DNA of 19,386 nucleotides from DATCJU01 sp036562635 (GCA_036562635.1 DATCJU010000096.1:1-19386); one strand, 5' to 3'. Shown: positions 1 to 6,263, numbered from the stretch's first letter. Notes: generated by a model from the sequence alone, not told the origin. A program made the numbers and translations.

Positions 1-1
1 G

Positions 2-280
2 GCGGCGACCCTGCCGGTGGTCCACGTGATGCTCCAGGCGGTCCGGGACTGGTACCGCCAGACCGGGGAGCGCCGGGGTGTGAAACCAGCCGGCGGCATC
101 CGGACCACGAAGGACGCCGTCGCCCACCTCGTGGCGGCGCACGAGGTCGCCGGGCCCGAGTGGCTGTCGGCGGAGCTGTTCCGGATCGGAGCGTCCAGTC
201 TGCTCGCCGACCTGCTGCGGCAGCGGCGCATCCTGCTGGACGGCTACTACAGCGCACCCGACTACCTGGCGGTGGACTGA
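2..280 (+). CDS. deoC: Deoxyribose-phosphate aldolase, C-terminal part (5' end outside window)
   Basis: DeoC cleaves 2-deoxyribose-5-phosphate to acetaldehyde and glyceraldehyde-3-phosphate in the cytosol, the last step of deoxynucleoside breakdown. Only the last 92 codons are present, and the reading frame is open back to the window edge. Visible family signatures are GVKPAGGIRT (bases about 80-109), whose Lys matches the conserved second active-site lysine of class I DeoC (Lys201 in E. coli), and FRIGASSLLADLL near the C-terminus, which forms the phosphate-binding end of the barrel. The stop is followed after two bases by the ATG of the aldehyde dehydrogenase-like gene, so the two are almost certainly co-transcribed and translationally coupled. 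The deoA and cdd genes of the same pathway lie about 10 kb away on the other strand. The assignment is secure; the N-terminal half cannot be checked here. Confidence 0.95.
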   Translation, partial: AATLPVVHVMLQAVRDWYRQTGERRGVKPAGGIRTTKDAVAHLVAAHEVAGPEWLSAELFRIGASSLLADLLRQRRILLDGYYSAPDYLAVD

Positions 281-282
281 CC

Positions 283-1752
283 ATGACCTCGACCGGTTCG
301 TCCGGAACCACCACGTCCCGACCTGCACGCTGGGAGTACGACCCGGCCCCGGTGCCCGCGGCACTGGCCGACGTCCGACCGAACTACCGGCCGTTCGTCG
401 ACGGCCGGTTCGTCGACGGCGCCGGCGAGCCGCTGCACCCGGTCAACCCGGCCACCGAGGAAGTACTGACCGAGGTGGCCACCGCCGGCCCGGCCGACGT
501 GGACACGGCGGTGCAGGCCGCCCGGCGCGCGCTGGAGCAGGGCTGGGGCTCGCTGCGGGGTGTCGAACGCGCCCGCCGGCTCCACCGGATCGCCGAGCTC
601 CTCCAGCAGCGCAGCCAGGAACTGGCCGTGCTGGAGTCCCTGGACAGCGGCAAGCCGATCCGGGAGGCGACCCAGGACGTGTCCTCAGCCGCGGCGCACT
701 TCTTCCACTACGCCGGGTGGGCGGACAAGCTGGAGTACGCCGGGTACGGCCCGAACCCGCGCCCGGTCGGGGTGGTGGCCCAGATCGTGCCGTCCGACCT
801 GCCGCTGCTGCTGGCCGCCCGGATGGTGGCACCCGCCCTGGCCTGTGGCAGCTCCGTGATCCTCAAGCCGGCGGCGAGCACGCCACTCACCGCACTGGTG
901 CTCGCCGAGATCTGCCGAGAGGCCGAGCTGCCGGCCGGAGCGCTGAACGTCCTGCCGGGCGACGGTGGGGTGGGCGCGGCACTGGCCGAGCACCCCGGGG
1001 TGGACGCGGTCGCCTTCAGCGGCTCGGCCGAGGTGGGCAGGCGGATCCGACAGGCGACGGCCGGCTCGGACAGGCGGTTGCTGCTGGAGCTGGGCGGTGC
1101 GGGGGTCAACGTGGTGTTCGACGACGCCCCGCTGGACCAGGCGGTCGAGGGCGTGGTCACCGGGGCCTGCCTGCACCGGGGCCAGGCCCGTGGTGCCGGC
1201 TCCCGACTGCTGGTGCAGGAGTCGATCGCCGAGGAACTGACGGACCGGCTGCGCACGCGGCTGGCCACACTGCGGGTGGGCGACCCCCTGGACCCCAACA
1301 CCGAGCTGGGTGCGCTCGGCTCCCGGCGCCGGCTGGATCGGGTCCGGGAACTCCTCGCGAACGCCGAGGCGGAGGGTGCCCGGCGTTGGAGCAGCCCGTA
1401 CCCGCTGCCCGACCGGGGGTACTTCCTCGCGGCGACGATGCTGTCCGACGTGCAGCAGTCCATGCGGGTGGCACGGGAGGAGATCCGTGGCCCCGTGGTG
1501 TCGGTGCTGACCTTCCGCACGCCCGAGGAGGCGGTGACCAAGGCGAACGCCACACCGCACGGCCTGACCGCCGGGGTGTGGACCGAGAAGGGTTCCCGGG
1601 CGCTGTGGACGGCCCAGCGGCTCCGGGCCGGGGTGGTCTGGGCCAACACGTTCCACCGCCTCGACCCCACCGCCCCCGTGGGTGCCCGGCGTGAGTCGGG
1701 CTTCGGCCACCAGAACGGTCCGGCCGGGCTGGAGGCCTACCTCGATGCCTGA
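283..1752 (+). CDS. Aldehyde dehydrogenase-family protein lacking the catalytic cysteine (probable pseudoenzyme, ALDH16-like N-terminal unit)
   Basis: The protein is 489 aa, the usual length of an NAD(P)-dependent aldehyde dehydrogenase. Family landmarks are present: LKPAAS with NAD-contacting Lys195, FSGSAEVGR of the Rossmann domain, LELGG with the general-base Glu269, EEIRGP with Glu400, and the C-terminal oligomerisation strand. The active-site block that normally reads NQGQxCxAGSR is here HRGQARGAGSR. Arg303 therefore occupies the nucleophilic Cys position (Cys302 of ALDH2), and the oxyanion Asn of PWNFP is Asp172 in PSDLP. The nearest cysteine, Cys296, is seven residues off. Ordinary aldehyde oxidation is unlikely by inference. 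A longer frame opens at 160 inside deoC; ATG 283, two bases after the deoC stop, is preferred. Position beside deoC would suit acetaldehyde handling or a structural/regulatory role. It shares YAGWADKL with the next gene. Confidence 0.9.
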   Translation: MTSTGSSGTTTSRPARWEYDPAPVPAALADVRPNYRPFVDGRFVDGAGEPLHPVNPATEEVLTEVATAGPADVDTAVQAARRALEQGWGSLRGVERARRLHRIAELLQQRSQELAVLESLDSGKPIREATQDVSSAAAHFFHYAGWADKLEYAGYGPNPRPVGVVAQIVPSDLPLLLAARMVAPALACGSSVILKPAASTPLTALVLAEICREAELPAGALNVLPGDGGVGAALAEHPGVDAVAFSGSAEVGRRIRQATAGSDRRLLLELGGAGVNVVFDDAPLDQAVEGVVTGACLHRGQARGAGSRLLVQESIAEELTDRLRTRLATLRVGDPLDPNTELGALGSRRRLDRVRELLANAEAEGARRWSSPYPLPDRGYFLAATMLSDVQQSMRVAREEIRGPVVSVLTFRTPEEAVTKANATPHGLTAGVWTEKGSRALWTAQRLRAGVVWANTFHRLDPTAPVGARRESGFGHQNGPAGLEAYLDA

Positions 1753-1765
1753 TCCCCGCACGCTC

Positions 1766-1788
1766 GGCGCGCCCCGTTCCGGCGCGCC
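1766..1788. repeat. GC-rich hairpin between the two ALDH-like genes
   Basis: Two copies of the self-complementary octamer GGCGCGCC (1766-1773 and 1781-1788) are separated by 7 bases. They can pair as an 8 bp stem in the 66-base gap between the ALDH-like genes. There is no T-run, so it may be an mRNA-processing or attenuation element, or simply spacer. The second gene has its own GGGAGG ribosome site at 1805-1810. Confidence 0.45.
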
Positions 1789-1818
1789 CGTCCCCACCAG
1801 CTCCGGGAGGTACCACCG

Positions 1819-2580
1819 GTGAGCAGCGACAGCACGGGCACGGCCCTGCACGAACCCACTCATGCCGCGGTCTCCGCCGCCCGTCGGGCGTTCGGGGACT
1901 GGGCGGGCAGGGACGCCACCGAGCGCGGCCGGGTGCTCTACCGGGCCGGACTCGCCGTCGAGCGGGACCGGGACCGGCTGGCCGAGCAGGTCGCGGAGGC
2001 CGAGAACGTGTCCGCGGACCAGGCCCGCGCCCTCGTGGACACCGCGGTCGAGCGGTGGTTGTGGTACGCCGGGTGGGCGGACAAACTCGGCGTGGTGTTC
2101 GGCGGCGCCAACCCCGTGGCGGGACCGTTCCTGAGCGTCACCGCCCCGGAGCCGATCGGCGTGGTGGGCGTGCTCGCCCCGCAGCGGTCCACGCTGCTGG
2201 GACTGGTGAGTGTCGTCGCCCCCGTGCTCGCCACGGGCAACACGTGCGTGGTGGTCCCCGGTGGGTCACGGCCCGGCCCGGCACGGGTGCTGGCCGAGGC
2301 ACTGGCCGGTGGCGGCCTGCCCGGCGGGGTGTTGAACCTGGTGTCGGGACGACCGGGCGAGCTGGGTCGGGTGCTGGCCGCACACGCCGGCGTGGACGGC
2401 CTCGACCTCACCGGTGCCGACGCCCAGGACCGGGCCGAGTTGGAACGCACGGCCGCGAACACGGTCAAGCGGACGCCCCGGACGCCGGTCGACGAGCCCG
2501 ACTGGACCGAACGTCCCGGGTTGGAACGGCTGCGGTCATTCGTGGAGCTCAAGACCGTCTGGCACACCGTCGGTACCTGA
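1819..2580 (+). CDS. Half-length aldehyde dehydrogenase-like protein (ALDH16 C-terminal-domain-like)
   Basis: The protein is 253 aa with a GTG start and a GGGAGG ribosome site 8 bases upstream. It aligns with only the first half of an ALDH: helical N-terminus (AARRAFGDWAGRDATERGRVLYRAGL), the YAGWADKL block shared with its neighbour, the Rossmann segment PEPIGVVGVLAPQ...VAPVLATGNTCVVVPGG and GGLPGGVLNLVSG. The LELGG general-base strand, the catalytic Cys loop and the whole second half are absent, so it cannot be an oxidoreductase by itself. It ends in RLRSFVELKTVWHTVG, an ALDH-like C-terminal flap, so it looks internally condensed rather than broken by a frameshift. Known ALDH16 proteins carry a full ALDH domain followed by a shortened one lacking catalytic residues; the 489 + 253 aa pair here has the same layout on two polypeptides. 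The inferred role is a structural partner of the preceding protein. Confidence 0.85.
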   Translation: MSSDSTGTALHEPTHAAVSAARRAFGDWAGRDATERGRVLYRAGLAVERDRDRLAEQVAEAENVSADQARALVDTAVERWLWYAGWADKLGVVFGGANPVAGPFLSVTAPEPIGVVGVLAPQRSTLLGLVSVVAPVLATGNTCVVVPGGSRPGPARVLAEALAGGGLPGGVLNLVSGRPGELGRVLAAHAGVDGLDLTGADAQDRAELERTAANTVKRTPRTPVDEPDWTERPGLERLRSFVELKTVWHTVGT

Positions 2581-2596
2581 ACACGAGGTGGTGTGC

Positions 2597-2640
2597 CGTG
2601 TGTGCCGCCGCCCTTCCCGACCGGGGCGGCGGCACACACG
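2597..2640. terminator. Bidirectional terminator-like hairpin, ALDH-like gene / SUKH gene
   Basis: A perfect 17 bp inverted repeat (2597-2613 with 2624-2640) and a 10-base loop lie 17 bases after the ALDH-like stop and 19 bases from the stop of the convergent SUKH gene. There is no T-tract, as is common for actinobacterial intrinsic terminators. The convergent arrangement supports termination from both sides. Confidence 0.7.
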
Positions 2641-2641
2641 C

Positions 2642-2665
2642 GTCACCGGGTCACCGGGTCACCGG
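2642..2665. repeat. Three tandem copies of GTCACCGG
   Basis: The 8-mer GTCACCGG is repeated perfectly at 2642-2649, 2650-2657 and 2658-2665. The TGA stop of the minus-strand SUKH gene (2659-2661) lies inside the third copy, so the repeat begins in the gene's last codons and extends into the spacer. It could be a slippage product; no function can be read from it. Confidence 0.8.
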
Positions 2666-3264
2666 GTCCGCCAGTCCAACCGGCCGTCCGGTGTGACCGT
2701 CGGCAGGCTGTGACCGAGCTGGGTGCCGGTCGTCACGGCGTACACCACGGCCTCCAGCATGGCGGCCACCCCGGGCCACTGTGGGCCCTCGACCCGACAC
2801 GCCTCGTGATCCCACTCCAGCACACATCCGCGCAACGGTCCCGGCCGTAGGTCCACCACCAGGTCGTTGCCCACACCGTCGAAGGCCAGGGGCACCCAGG
2901 CCGGGTGGTAGCTGTTGGCCGGGCCACCGGCCTCCGGTGCGGCCTGCGGTGCGCTCCAGCTGTCCAGCCACACCTTGCGATGGCCCCGCCACGCCTCCAG
3001 CGCCCCCACGACGCTGTAGGGCGTGTAGAACGGCGGCAGGACCTCGGCGAACTCACCCTCCTGTGCCCCGTCGCACGCCATCCACCACTCGCGGAGATCG
3101 GGGGGTAACTCCACCCCGATCTCCTGTTCCAACACCTGCAGGTCGCTCTCCGTGGCGCCGTCCCTGAGCACCTCGTGAGTGACCGGGGCGTACCGAGCCA
3201 GCCAGTTCCGTAGTCGCGTCCATCCCCCATTGACGCCCATGGGGAAATCGTCCCAGGAGATCAT
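2659..3264 (-). CDS. SUKH (SMI1/KNR4) superfamily protein
   Basis: About 201 aa from the ATG at 3264 (MISWDDFPMG...). An in-frame ATG at 3240 and an open frame to 3366 also exist; no candidate has a convincing ribosome site, so the start is uncertain. The core matches the SUKH fold: TESDLQVLEQEIGVELPPDLREWW (helical start, then the LP-DLR motif), an acidic D-G segment, and the WVPLAFDG.GNDLVVDLRPG strand pair followed by a V-EWDHE motif. Known roles of SUKH proteins include immunity partners of secreted bacterial toxins, but many are solitary with unknown function. It is divergent from an ESX-substrate cluster starting about 200 bases away and convergent with the ALDH-like genes. A link to the exported hydrolase next door is only inference from position. 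No membrane segment or signal peptide is visible. Confidence 0.75.
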   Translation of the reverse strand: MISWDDFPMGVNGGWTRLRNWLARYAPVTHEVLRDGATESDLQVLEQEIGVELPPDLREWWMACDGAQEGEFAEVLPPFYTPYSVVGALEAWRGHRKVWLDSWSAPQAAPEAGGPANSYHPAWVPLAFDGVGNDLVVDLRPGPLRGCVLEWDHEACRVEGPQWPGVAAMLEAVVYAVTTGTQLGHSLPTVTPDGRLDWRTR

Positions 3265-3471
3265 CGACTCCGGTGCCCGCCAACCTGGGGCTCCGACCAG
3301 GGCATCTGGACGAAGATGACCACATCGGACGCTCGGATGCGGCAATCTGCTGTGCGAGATCGTCACCGGTGTGGCCCGTAGTACCTACCACCTTCCGGGC
3401 GATACCGGGAACGACGGGGCCGTTCGGTGCGTCGGCCCACGTGACGACACGCAGAAGGTGTGGGAGGGCCC

Positions 3472-3798
3472 TTGGGGGAGCAGGGTTTCCGGGTCGACGA
3501 GGAGGCGCTGGCGTCCTACGCACACCAGGCGCCCGGTCTGGCCCAGGAGTTGAGTCAGGTTGGTGGTGACGCGCTGAGCAGCGCGGTGTCGGTCCCCGCG
3601 GACTGCTTCGGCCGTCTGGGTCAGGAGATCGGGCTGCACGCGGCGTTCCACCAGGCGGCGCAGGCGACGGTGGACGCGGTGACCGCGGCGGCCGACGGGC
3701 TGGGCGGGCTCGGGCGGGCCGTCGCCGACTCGCTGGCCGGGTACCAGCGCCAGGACGCCGACACCGCAGCCGACCTGCGGCAGGCCTCGCAGATCTGA
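3472..3798 (+). CDS. EspC-like small ESX (type VII) secretion substrate
   Basis: About 108 aa. The TTG at 3472 is chosen because GGAGG at 3463-3467 lies just upstream and MGEQGFRVDEEAL is a family-like beginning; GTG 3460 is the alternative. The pattern fits the EspC/DUF2580 type of helical-hairpin proteins: VDEEALASYA at the N-terminus, the central VPADCFGRLGQEIG turn (the usual hydrophobic-FG-LG block), then a second Ala-rich helix ending in GYQRQDADTAADLRQA. YQRQD (Tyr91, Asp95) fits the general type VII export signal YxxxD/E. Such proteins are typically exported as a folded pair with a neighbouring partner, here most simply the WXG-NlpC/P60 protein 57 bases downstream. No ESX ATPase or membrane components occur in the window, so the secretion system must be elsewhere. 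Confidence 0.75.
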   Translation: MGEQGFRVDEEALASYAHQAPGLAQELSQVGGDALSSAVSVPADCFGRLGQEIGLHAAFHQAAQATVDAVTAAADGLGGLGRAVADSLAGYQRQDADTAADLRQASQI

Positions 3799-3855
3799 CC
3801 GGGGTCACCACGAGCCGGTCCCGGTGAGCGTCGTTCGAGGGGGAGGAAACACGCC

Positions 3856-5040
3856 ATGGACGTCGCGGGCTACGTGGGCGCTCTGGTGCAGCCCATGCGC
3901 GAGCACCTGGCCAAGTTGGAGGGTGACACCGGAGGGGCCACAGCCGCAGCGGACGCACTGGGCTGGGCGAGCTCCACGCTGGAGGACATCAGGGGTCAGC
4001 ACACCAGCCTGGCCAACACCACGGTGAACGGCTGGTACGGCGACCGGGGCAACGTCTTCCAGGAGCGGGCCGCCCGGTTCGACAGCGCCGTGACGACCCT
4101 GGCCGCCAACTGCACCACCATGCAGACGGTGGCCACCACCGCGGTGGAGGTGGTCACCGCCGGTCGCGCGGCCATCCAGGCCCTGATCGACGAGTTCGTC
4201 GACTGGGCGAGCGGATTCCTGCAGGCCGCCATGGCCAGCGCGGGTGCCGACGACCGGGGTGCGATACAGCAGGCGTGTGGCGCGGCCAAGGCCAAGGCGG
4301 ACGAGTACGCCGCCCACACCGCCGCCGAGCTGCAGCGGGTGCGCGACCAGCTCACCCCGCTCGTCGCCCAGCTCAACGGACTCACCCCGGTGGAACCGGC
4401 GGAGCTGCGTTCCCTGGGTGACCCGATCGGCGCCGAGTCCGCGGCCGCGCCCACCAGCGCGCAGAGCGCCAACGGTGTGGCGACCTCCGCCTCGTCCGGG
4501 GTGGGGTCCGGTGGTGGCTACGGCGGCGGTGGCGGAGGCGGTGGTGGCGGCGGCGGTGGTGGTGGCGGCGGAGGTTTCGGTGGCGGTGGTGGAGCGGTCC
4601 ACCGCCCGAACCTGCCGGTCGCGATTCCGCCACAGCCCGGCAGCGGGGTGGACATCAACCTGCCCGGTGGGGACACCGTGCAGGCGCCCAACCCGATCGC
4701 CGCGGCCGCGGTGCGCAACGCCCTGTCGGCGCTGGGCACGCCGTACGTGTGGGGGGCCTCGGACCCGCCGCGCGGCACCGACTGCAGTGGCCTGACCAAG
4801 TGGGCGTACGGGCTGGCCGGCCTGGAGATCCCCCGGCACTCGGCGTCCCAGGCGATCGGGGCCGTGGTGCCCTCCGCCGACCAACTTTTGCCGGGCGACC
4901 TGGTCGTCTGGAAGGGCCACGTGGCGATGTACATCGGCAACGGCCAGATCATCGAGGCCGGCGACCCGGTGCAGATCAACCCGCTGCGGACCACCAACTC
5001 CGGTATGCCGTTCCTCGGCTTCTACCGGCCGACCGGATGA
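3856..5040 (+). CDS. WXG-domain / polyglycine linker / NlpC-P60 peptidoglycan hydrolase, putative ESX substrate
   Basis: 394 aa; ATG preceded by GGGAGGAAAC. Residues 1 to about 190 are alpha-helical, with a WYG turn at 60-62 in the WXG position of ESX proteins. A low-complexity Ala/Ser segment follows, then an uninterrupted run of 18 Gly (223-240), Phe241 and five more Gly. The C-terminal domain (about 284-394) is NlpC/P60: GTPYVWG, catalytic Cys310 in TDCSGL, His355 in GHVAMYIG and Glu367 in IIEAG. The Cys-His-Glu spacing (His to Glu 12 residues) is the same as I recall for mycobacterial RipA. It should cleave stem-peptide bonds in peptidoglycan. There is no Sec signal peptide, so export through the type VII system with the preceding EspC-like protein is inferred. 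Antisense of the Gly run gives a misleading polyproline frame. Confidence 0.9.
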   Translation: MDVAGYVGALVQPMREHLAKLEGDTGGATAAADALGWASSTLEDIRGQHTSLANTTVNGWYGDRGNVFQERAARFDSAVTTLAANCTTMQTVATTAVEVVTAGRAAIQALIDEFVDWASGFLQAAMASAGADDRGAIQQACGAAKAKADEYAAHTAAELQRVRDQLTPLVAQLNGLTPVEPAELRSLGDPIGAESAAAPTSAQSANGVATSASSGVGSGGGYGGGGGGGGGGGGGGGGGGFGGGGGAVHRPNLPVAIPPQPGSGVDINLPGGDTVQAPNPIAAAAVRNALSALGTPYVWGASDPPRGTDCSGLTKWAYGLAGLEIPRHSASQAIGAVVPSADQLLPGDLVVWKGHVAMYIGNGQIIEAGDPVQINPLRTTNSGMPFLGFYRPTG

Positions 5041-5101
5041 GCCGGGCGGGACGAGGTACGCCGGGAGCGCGACGGCCAGGGGCGACAGGACGGGGGAGGC
5101 G

Positions 5102-5521
5102 ATGAGTGAAGACCTGGACAGGCAGGTGACCGAGGCGGTGCAGGCCGCGGCGCGCCGGGTGGACGAGACCCGACAGCGGGTCGCCGCGCAGCTGGCCCGC
5201 ACCGGCCCGGTCGTCGGGCGGGCGTCGTCGGGGGACGGTGCGGTGGCCGTGGAGGTGGCTCCCGGCGGCATGCTGCGCGACGTGCGCATCAGCCCGGCCG
5301 CGATGCGGATGGGGCCGGACGCGCTGGCGCGGGAGGTTCTCGCCCTGGCCGGTCAGGCCGCTCGGAACGCCGCCGCCCAGCTGCACGCCTCGCTGCGGGA
5401 CGTGCTCGACCCGGCGACGACGCGCGGGTTGGAGGAGCTGGGGTTGCCCGCCGGGCCGGTCGGCGGGTGGAACGACGAGGCGGACGACGACGTCGACCCG
5501 CTGTTCCGGAGGTTCCGGTGA
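5102..5521 (+). CDS. YbaB/EbfC-like protein 1 (ESX-cluster associated)
   Basis: 139 aa; ATG preceded by GGGGGAGG. The YbaB/EbfC fold is suggested by a long amphipathic first helix (DRQVTEAVQAAARRVDETRQRV), the beta strands AVAVEVAPGGMLRDVRISPAAM, and a second helix PDALAREVLALAGQAARNAAAQL. It ends in a Trp-plus-acidic tail, WNDEADDDVDPLF. YbaB/EbfC proteins are small dimeric nucleoid-associated DNA-binding proteins. Relatives also sit in ESX loci, where mycobacterial EspL has been assigned to this fold, and there they may act as secretion-associated factors rather than DNA binders. It lies 61 bases after the NlpC/P60 gene and 73 bases before a second family member, in the same direction. Which of the two roles applies cannot be decided from sequence alone. 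Confidence 0.85.
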   Translation: MSEDLDRQVTEAVQAAARRVDETRQRVAAQLARTGPVVGRASSGDGAVAVEVAPGGMLRDVRISPAAMRMGPDALAREVLALAGQAARNAAAQLHASLRDVLDPATTRGLEELGLPAGPVGGWNDEADDDVDPLFRRFR

Positions 5522-5531
5522 GCCGTGGTGA

Positions 5532-5543
5532 CCGACCGGTCGG
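5532..5543. repeat. 12 bp perfect palindrome between the two YbaB/EbfC-like genes
   Basis: CCGACCGGTCGG is its own reverse complement and lies 11 bases after the first YbaB-like stop, within the 73-base gap. It could be an operator half-site pair, but short GC palindromes are frequent in this genome and nothing else supports it. Confidence 0.35.
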
Positions 5544-5594
5544 ACGCGGTGACCGGCGAGGCACGGGTGTCCCGCACGAGCGGAAGGAGGGGCT

Positions 5595-6143
5595 GTGACC
5601 CGACCCGAGCACGGGGAACCGACGGTGGACGACCTGGTGGCCCAGGCCGAGCAGCGGCGACGTTCCAGCGAGCACCTGGAGCGGGCACTGGCCTCGGTCA
5701 CCGGAACGGCACACAGCCAGGACGGCCTGGTCAGCGCCACGGTCACCGCCCGGGGGGAGCTGCGGGACCTGCGGCTGCACCCGAACGTGATGCGCCTGGA
5801 CGCGGACAGCCTGGGGCGGCTGATCGTGCAGACGGCCAGGCAGGCGGCCGAGTTCGCGGCCCAGCGCTGCTACGACGTGCTCGCGCCGGTGCTGGGCGAC
5901 GAGCTCACCGCGGCGGTCGAGGCGATGACCGGGACGGCCCCCGCGCGGGCGGCCGGCTGGGACGCCGCGGCGAACATGCGGCCGCCGCTGGTCGCCGGGC
6001 ACGGCGCACCGGTTCCGGCGGCGGGCTCCTCCCCCGGGCAGCACGGCCCGGGCGCGGGGCGGCGGAACAGCTGGTCGGACGACGACCACGACCCGGACGA
6101 CATCTTCTCCTTCGACCCGTCCACGTTGCGTTCCGACCGCTGA
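5595..6143 (+). CDS. YbaB/EbfC-like protein 2 (ESX-cluster associated)
   Basis: 182 aa; GTG start with GGAAGGAGGGG a few bases upstream. It has the same fold plan as the preceding gene: a first helix (VDDLVAQAEQRRRSSEHLERAL), strands GLVSATVTARGELRDLRLHPNVM, and a helix ADSLGRLIVQTARQAAEFAAQRC. After a Pro/Gly/Ala-rich, probably disordered stretch it ends in an acidic WSDDDHDPDDIFSF tail resembling the WNDEADDDVDPLF tail of its neighbour. The two look like diverged paralogues that could form a heterodimer (inference). It is the last gene of the ESX-substrate cluster; a hairpin follows before the Rv3311-like gene. The product could be a nucleoid-type DNA binder or an ESX-associated factor like EspL. 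Confidence 0.8.
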   Translation: MTRPEHGEPTVDDLVAQAEQRRRSSEHLERALASVTGTAHSQDGLVSATVTARGELRDLRLHPNVMRLDADSLGRLIVQTARQAAEFAAQRCYDVLAPVLGDELTAAVEAMTGTAPARAAGWDAAANMRPPLVAGHGAPVPAAGSSPGQHGPGAGRRNSWSDDDHDPDDIFSFDPSTLRSDR

Positions 6144-6173
6144 CCGACCGGATCGGGCCTGGTCCGGTCACCA

Positions 6174-6220
6174 CCTGCGCGGGGAGCCGGCGAGACGGGC
6201 TCGTCGACACCCCGCGCAGG
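6174..6220 (+). terminator. Structured hairpin after the ESX-substrate cluster
   Basis: The perfect 11 bp arms 6174-6184 and 6210-6220 enclose a 25-base loop that can itself pair AGCC/GGCT (6185-6188 with 6198-6201). It lies 30 bases after the YbaB-like stop. The right arm abuts the candidate -10 box of the next gene, so it may end the upstream transcript, occlude the promoter, or both. There is no T-run. Confidence 0.5.
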
Positions 6221-6234
6221 GTGATCGGTAGGCT
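6204..6234 (+). promoter_or_regulatory. Candidate promoter of the Rv3311-like gene
   Basis: TAGGCT at 6229-6234 fits the actinobacterial TANNNT -10 pattern. TCGACA at 6204-6209 resembles a -35 box, but its 19-base spacing is long. Transcription would start near 6241, leaving a short leader with the GGGGAGG ribosome site before ATG 6264. This is a sequence-pattern call only. Confidence 0.4.
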
Positions 6235-6263
6235 GCCGCCGTCACGTCGGCGGGGAGGTTCGG

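Noticed and set aside
160..282. N-terminal extension of the first ALDH-like frame (530 aa form)
   Set aside because: It lies inside deoC in another frame, has no ribosome site, and the ALDH family start fits ATG 283.
685..1863. Long minus-strand open frame opposite the ALDH-like gene
   Set aside because: It is a GC-rich codon-position shadow: Arg/Pro/Gly-rich translation with no family pattern and no ribosome site.
4518..4997. Minus-strand frame ending in a polyproline run
   Set aside because: The Pro run is only the complement of the Gly codons in the real gene.
3805..5289. 494-codon minus-strand open frame opposite the NlpC/P60 gene
   Set aside because: It is antisense to a well-supported gene with a clear catalytic domain; low-complexity translation.
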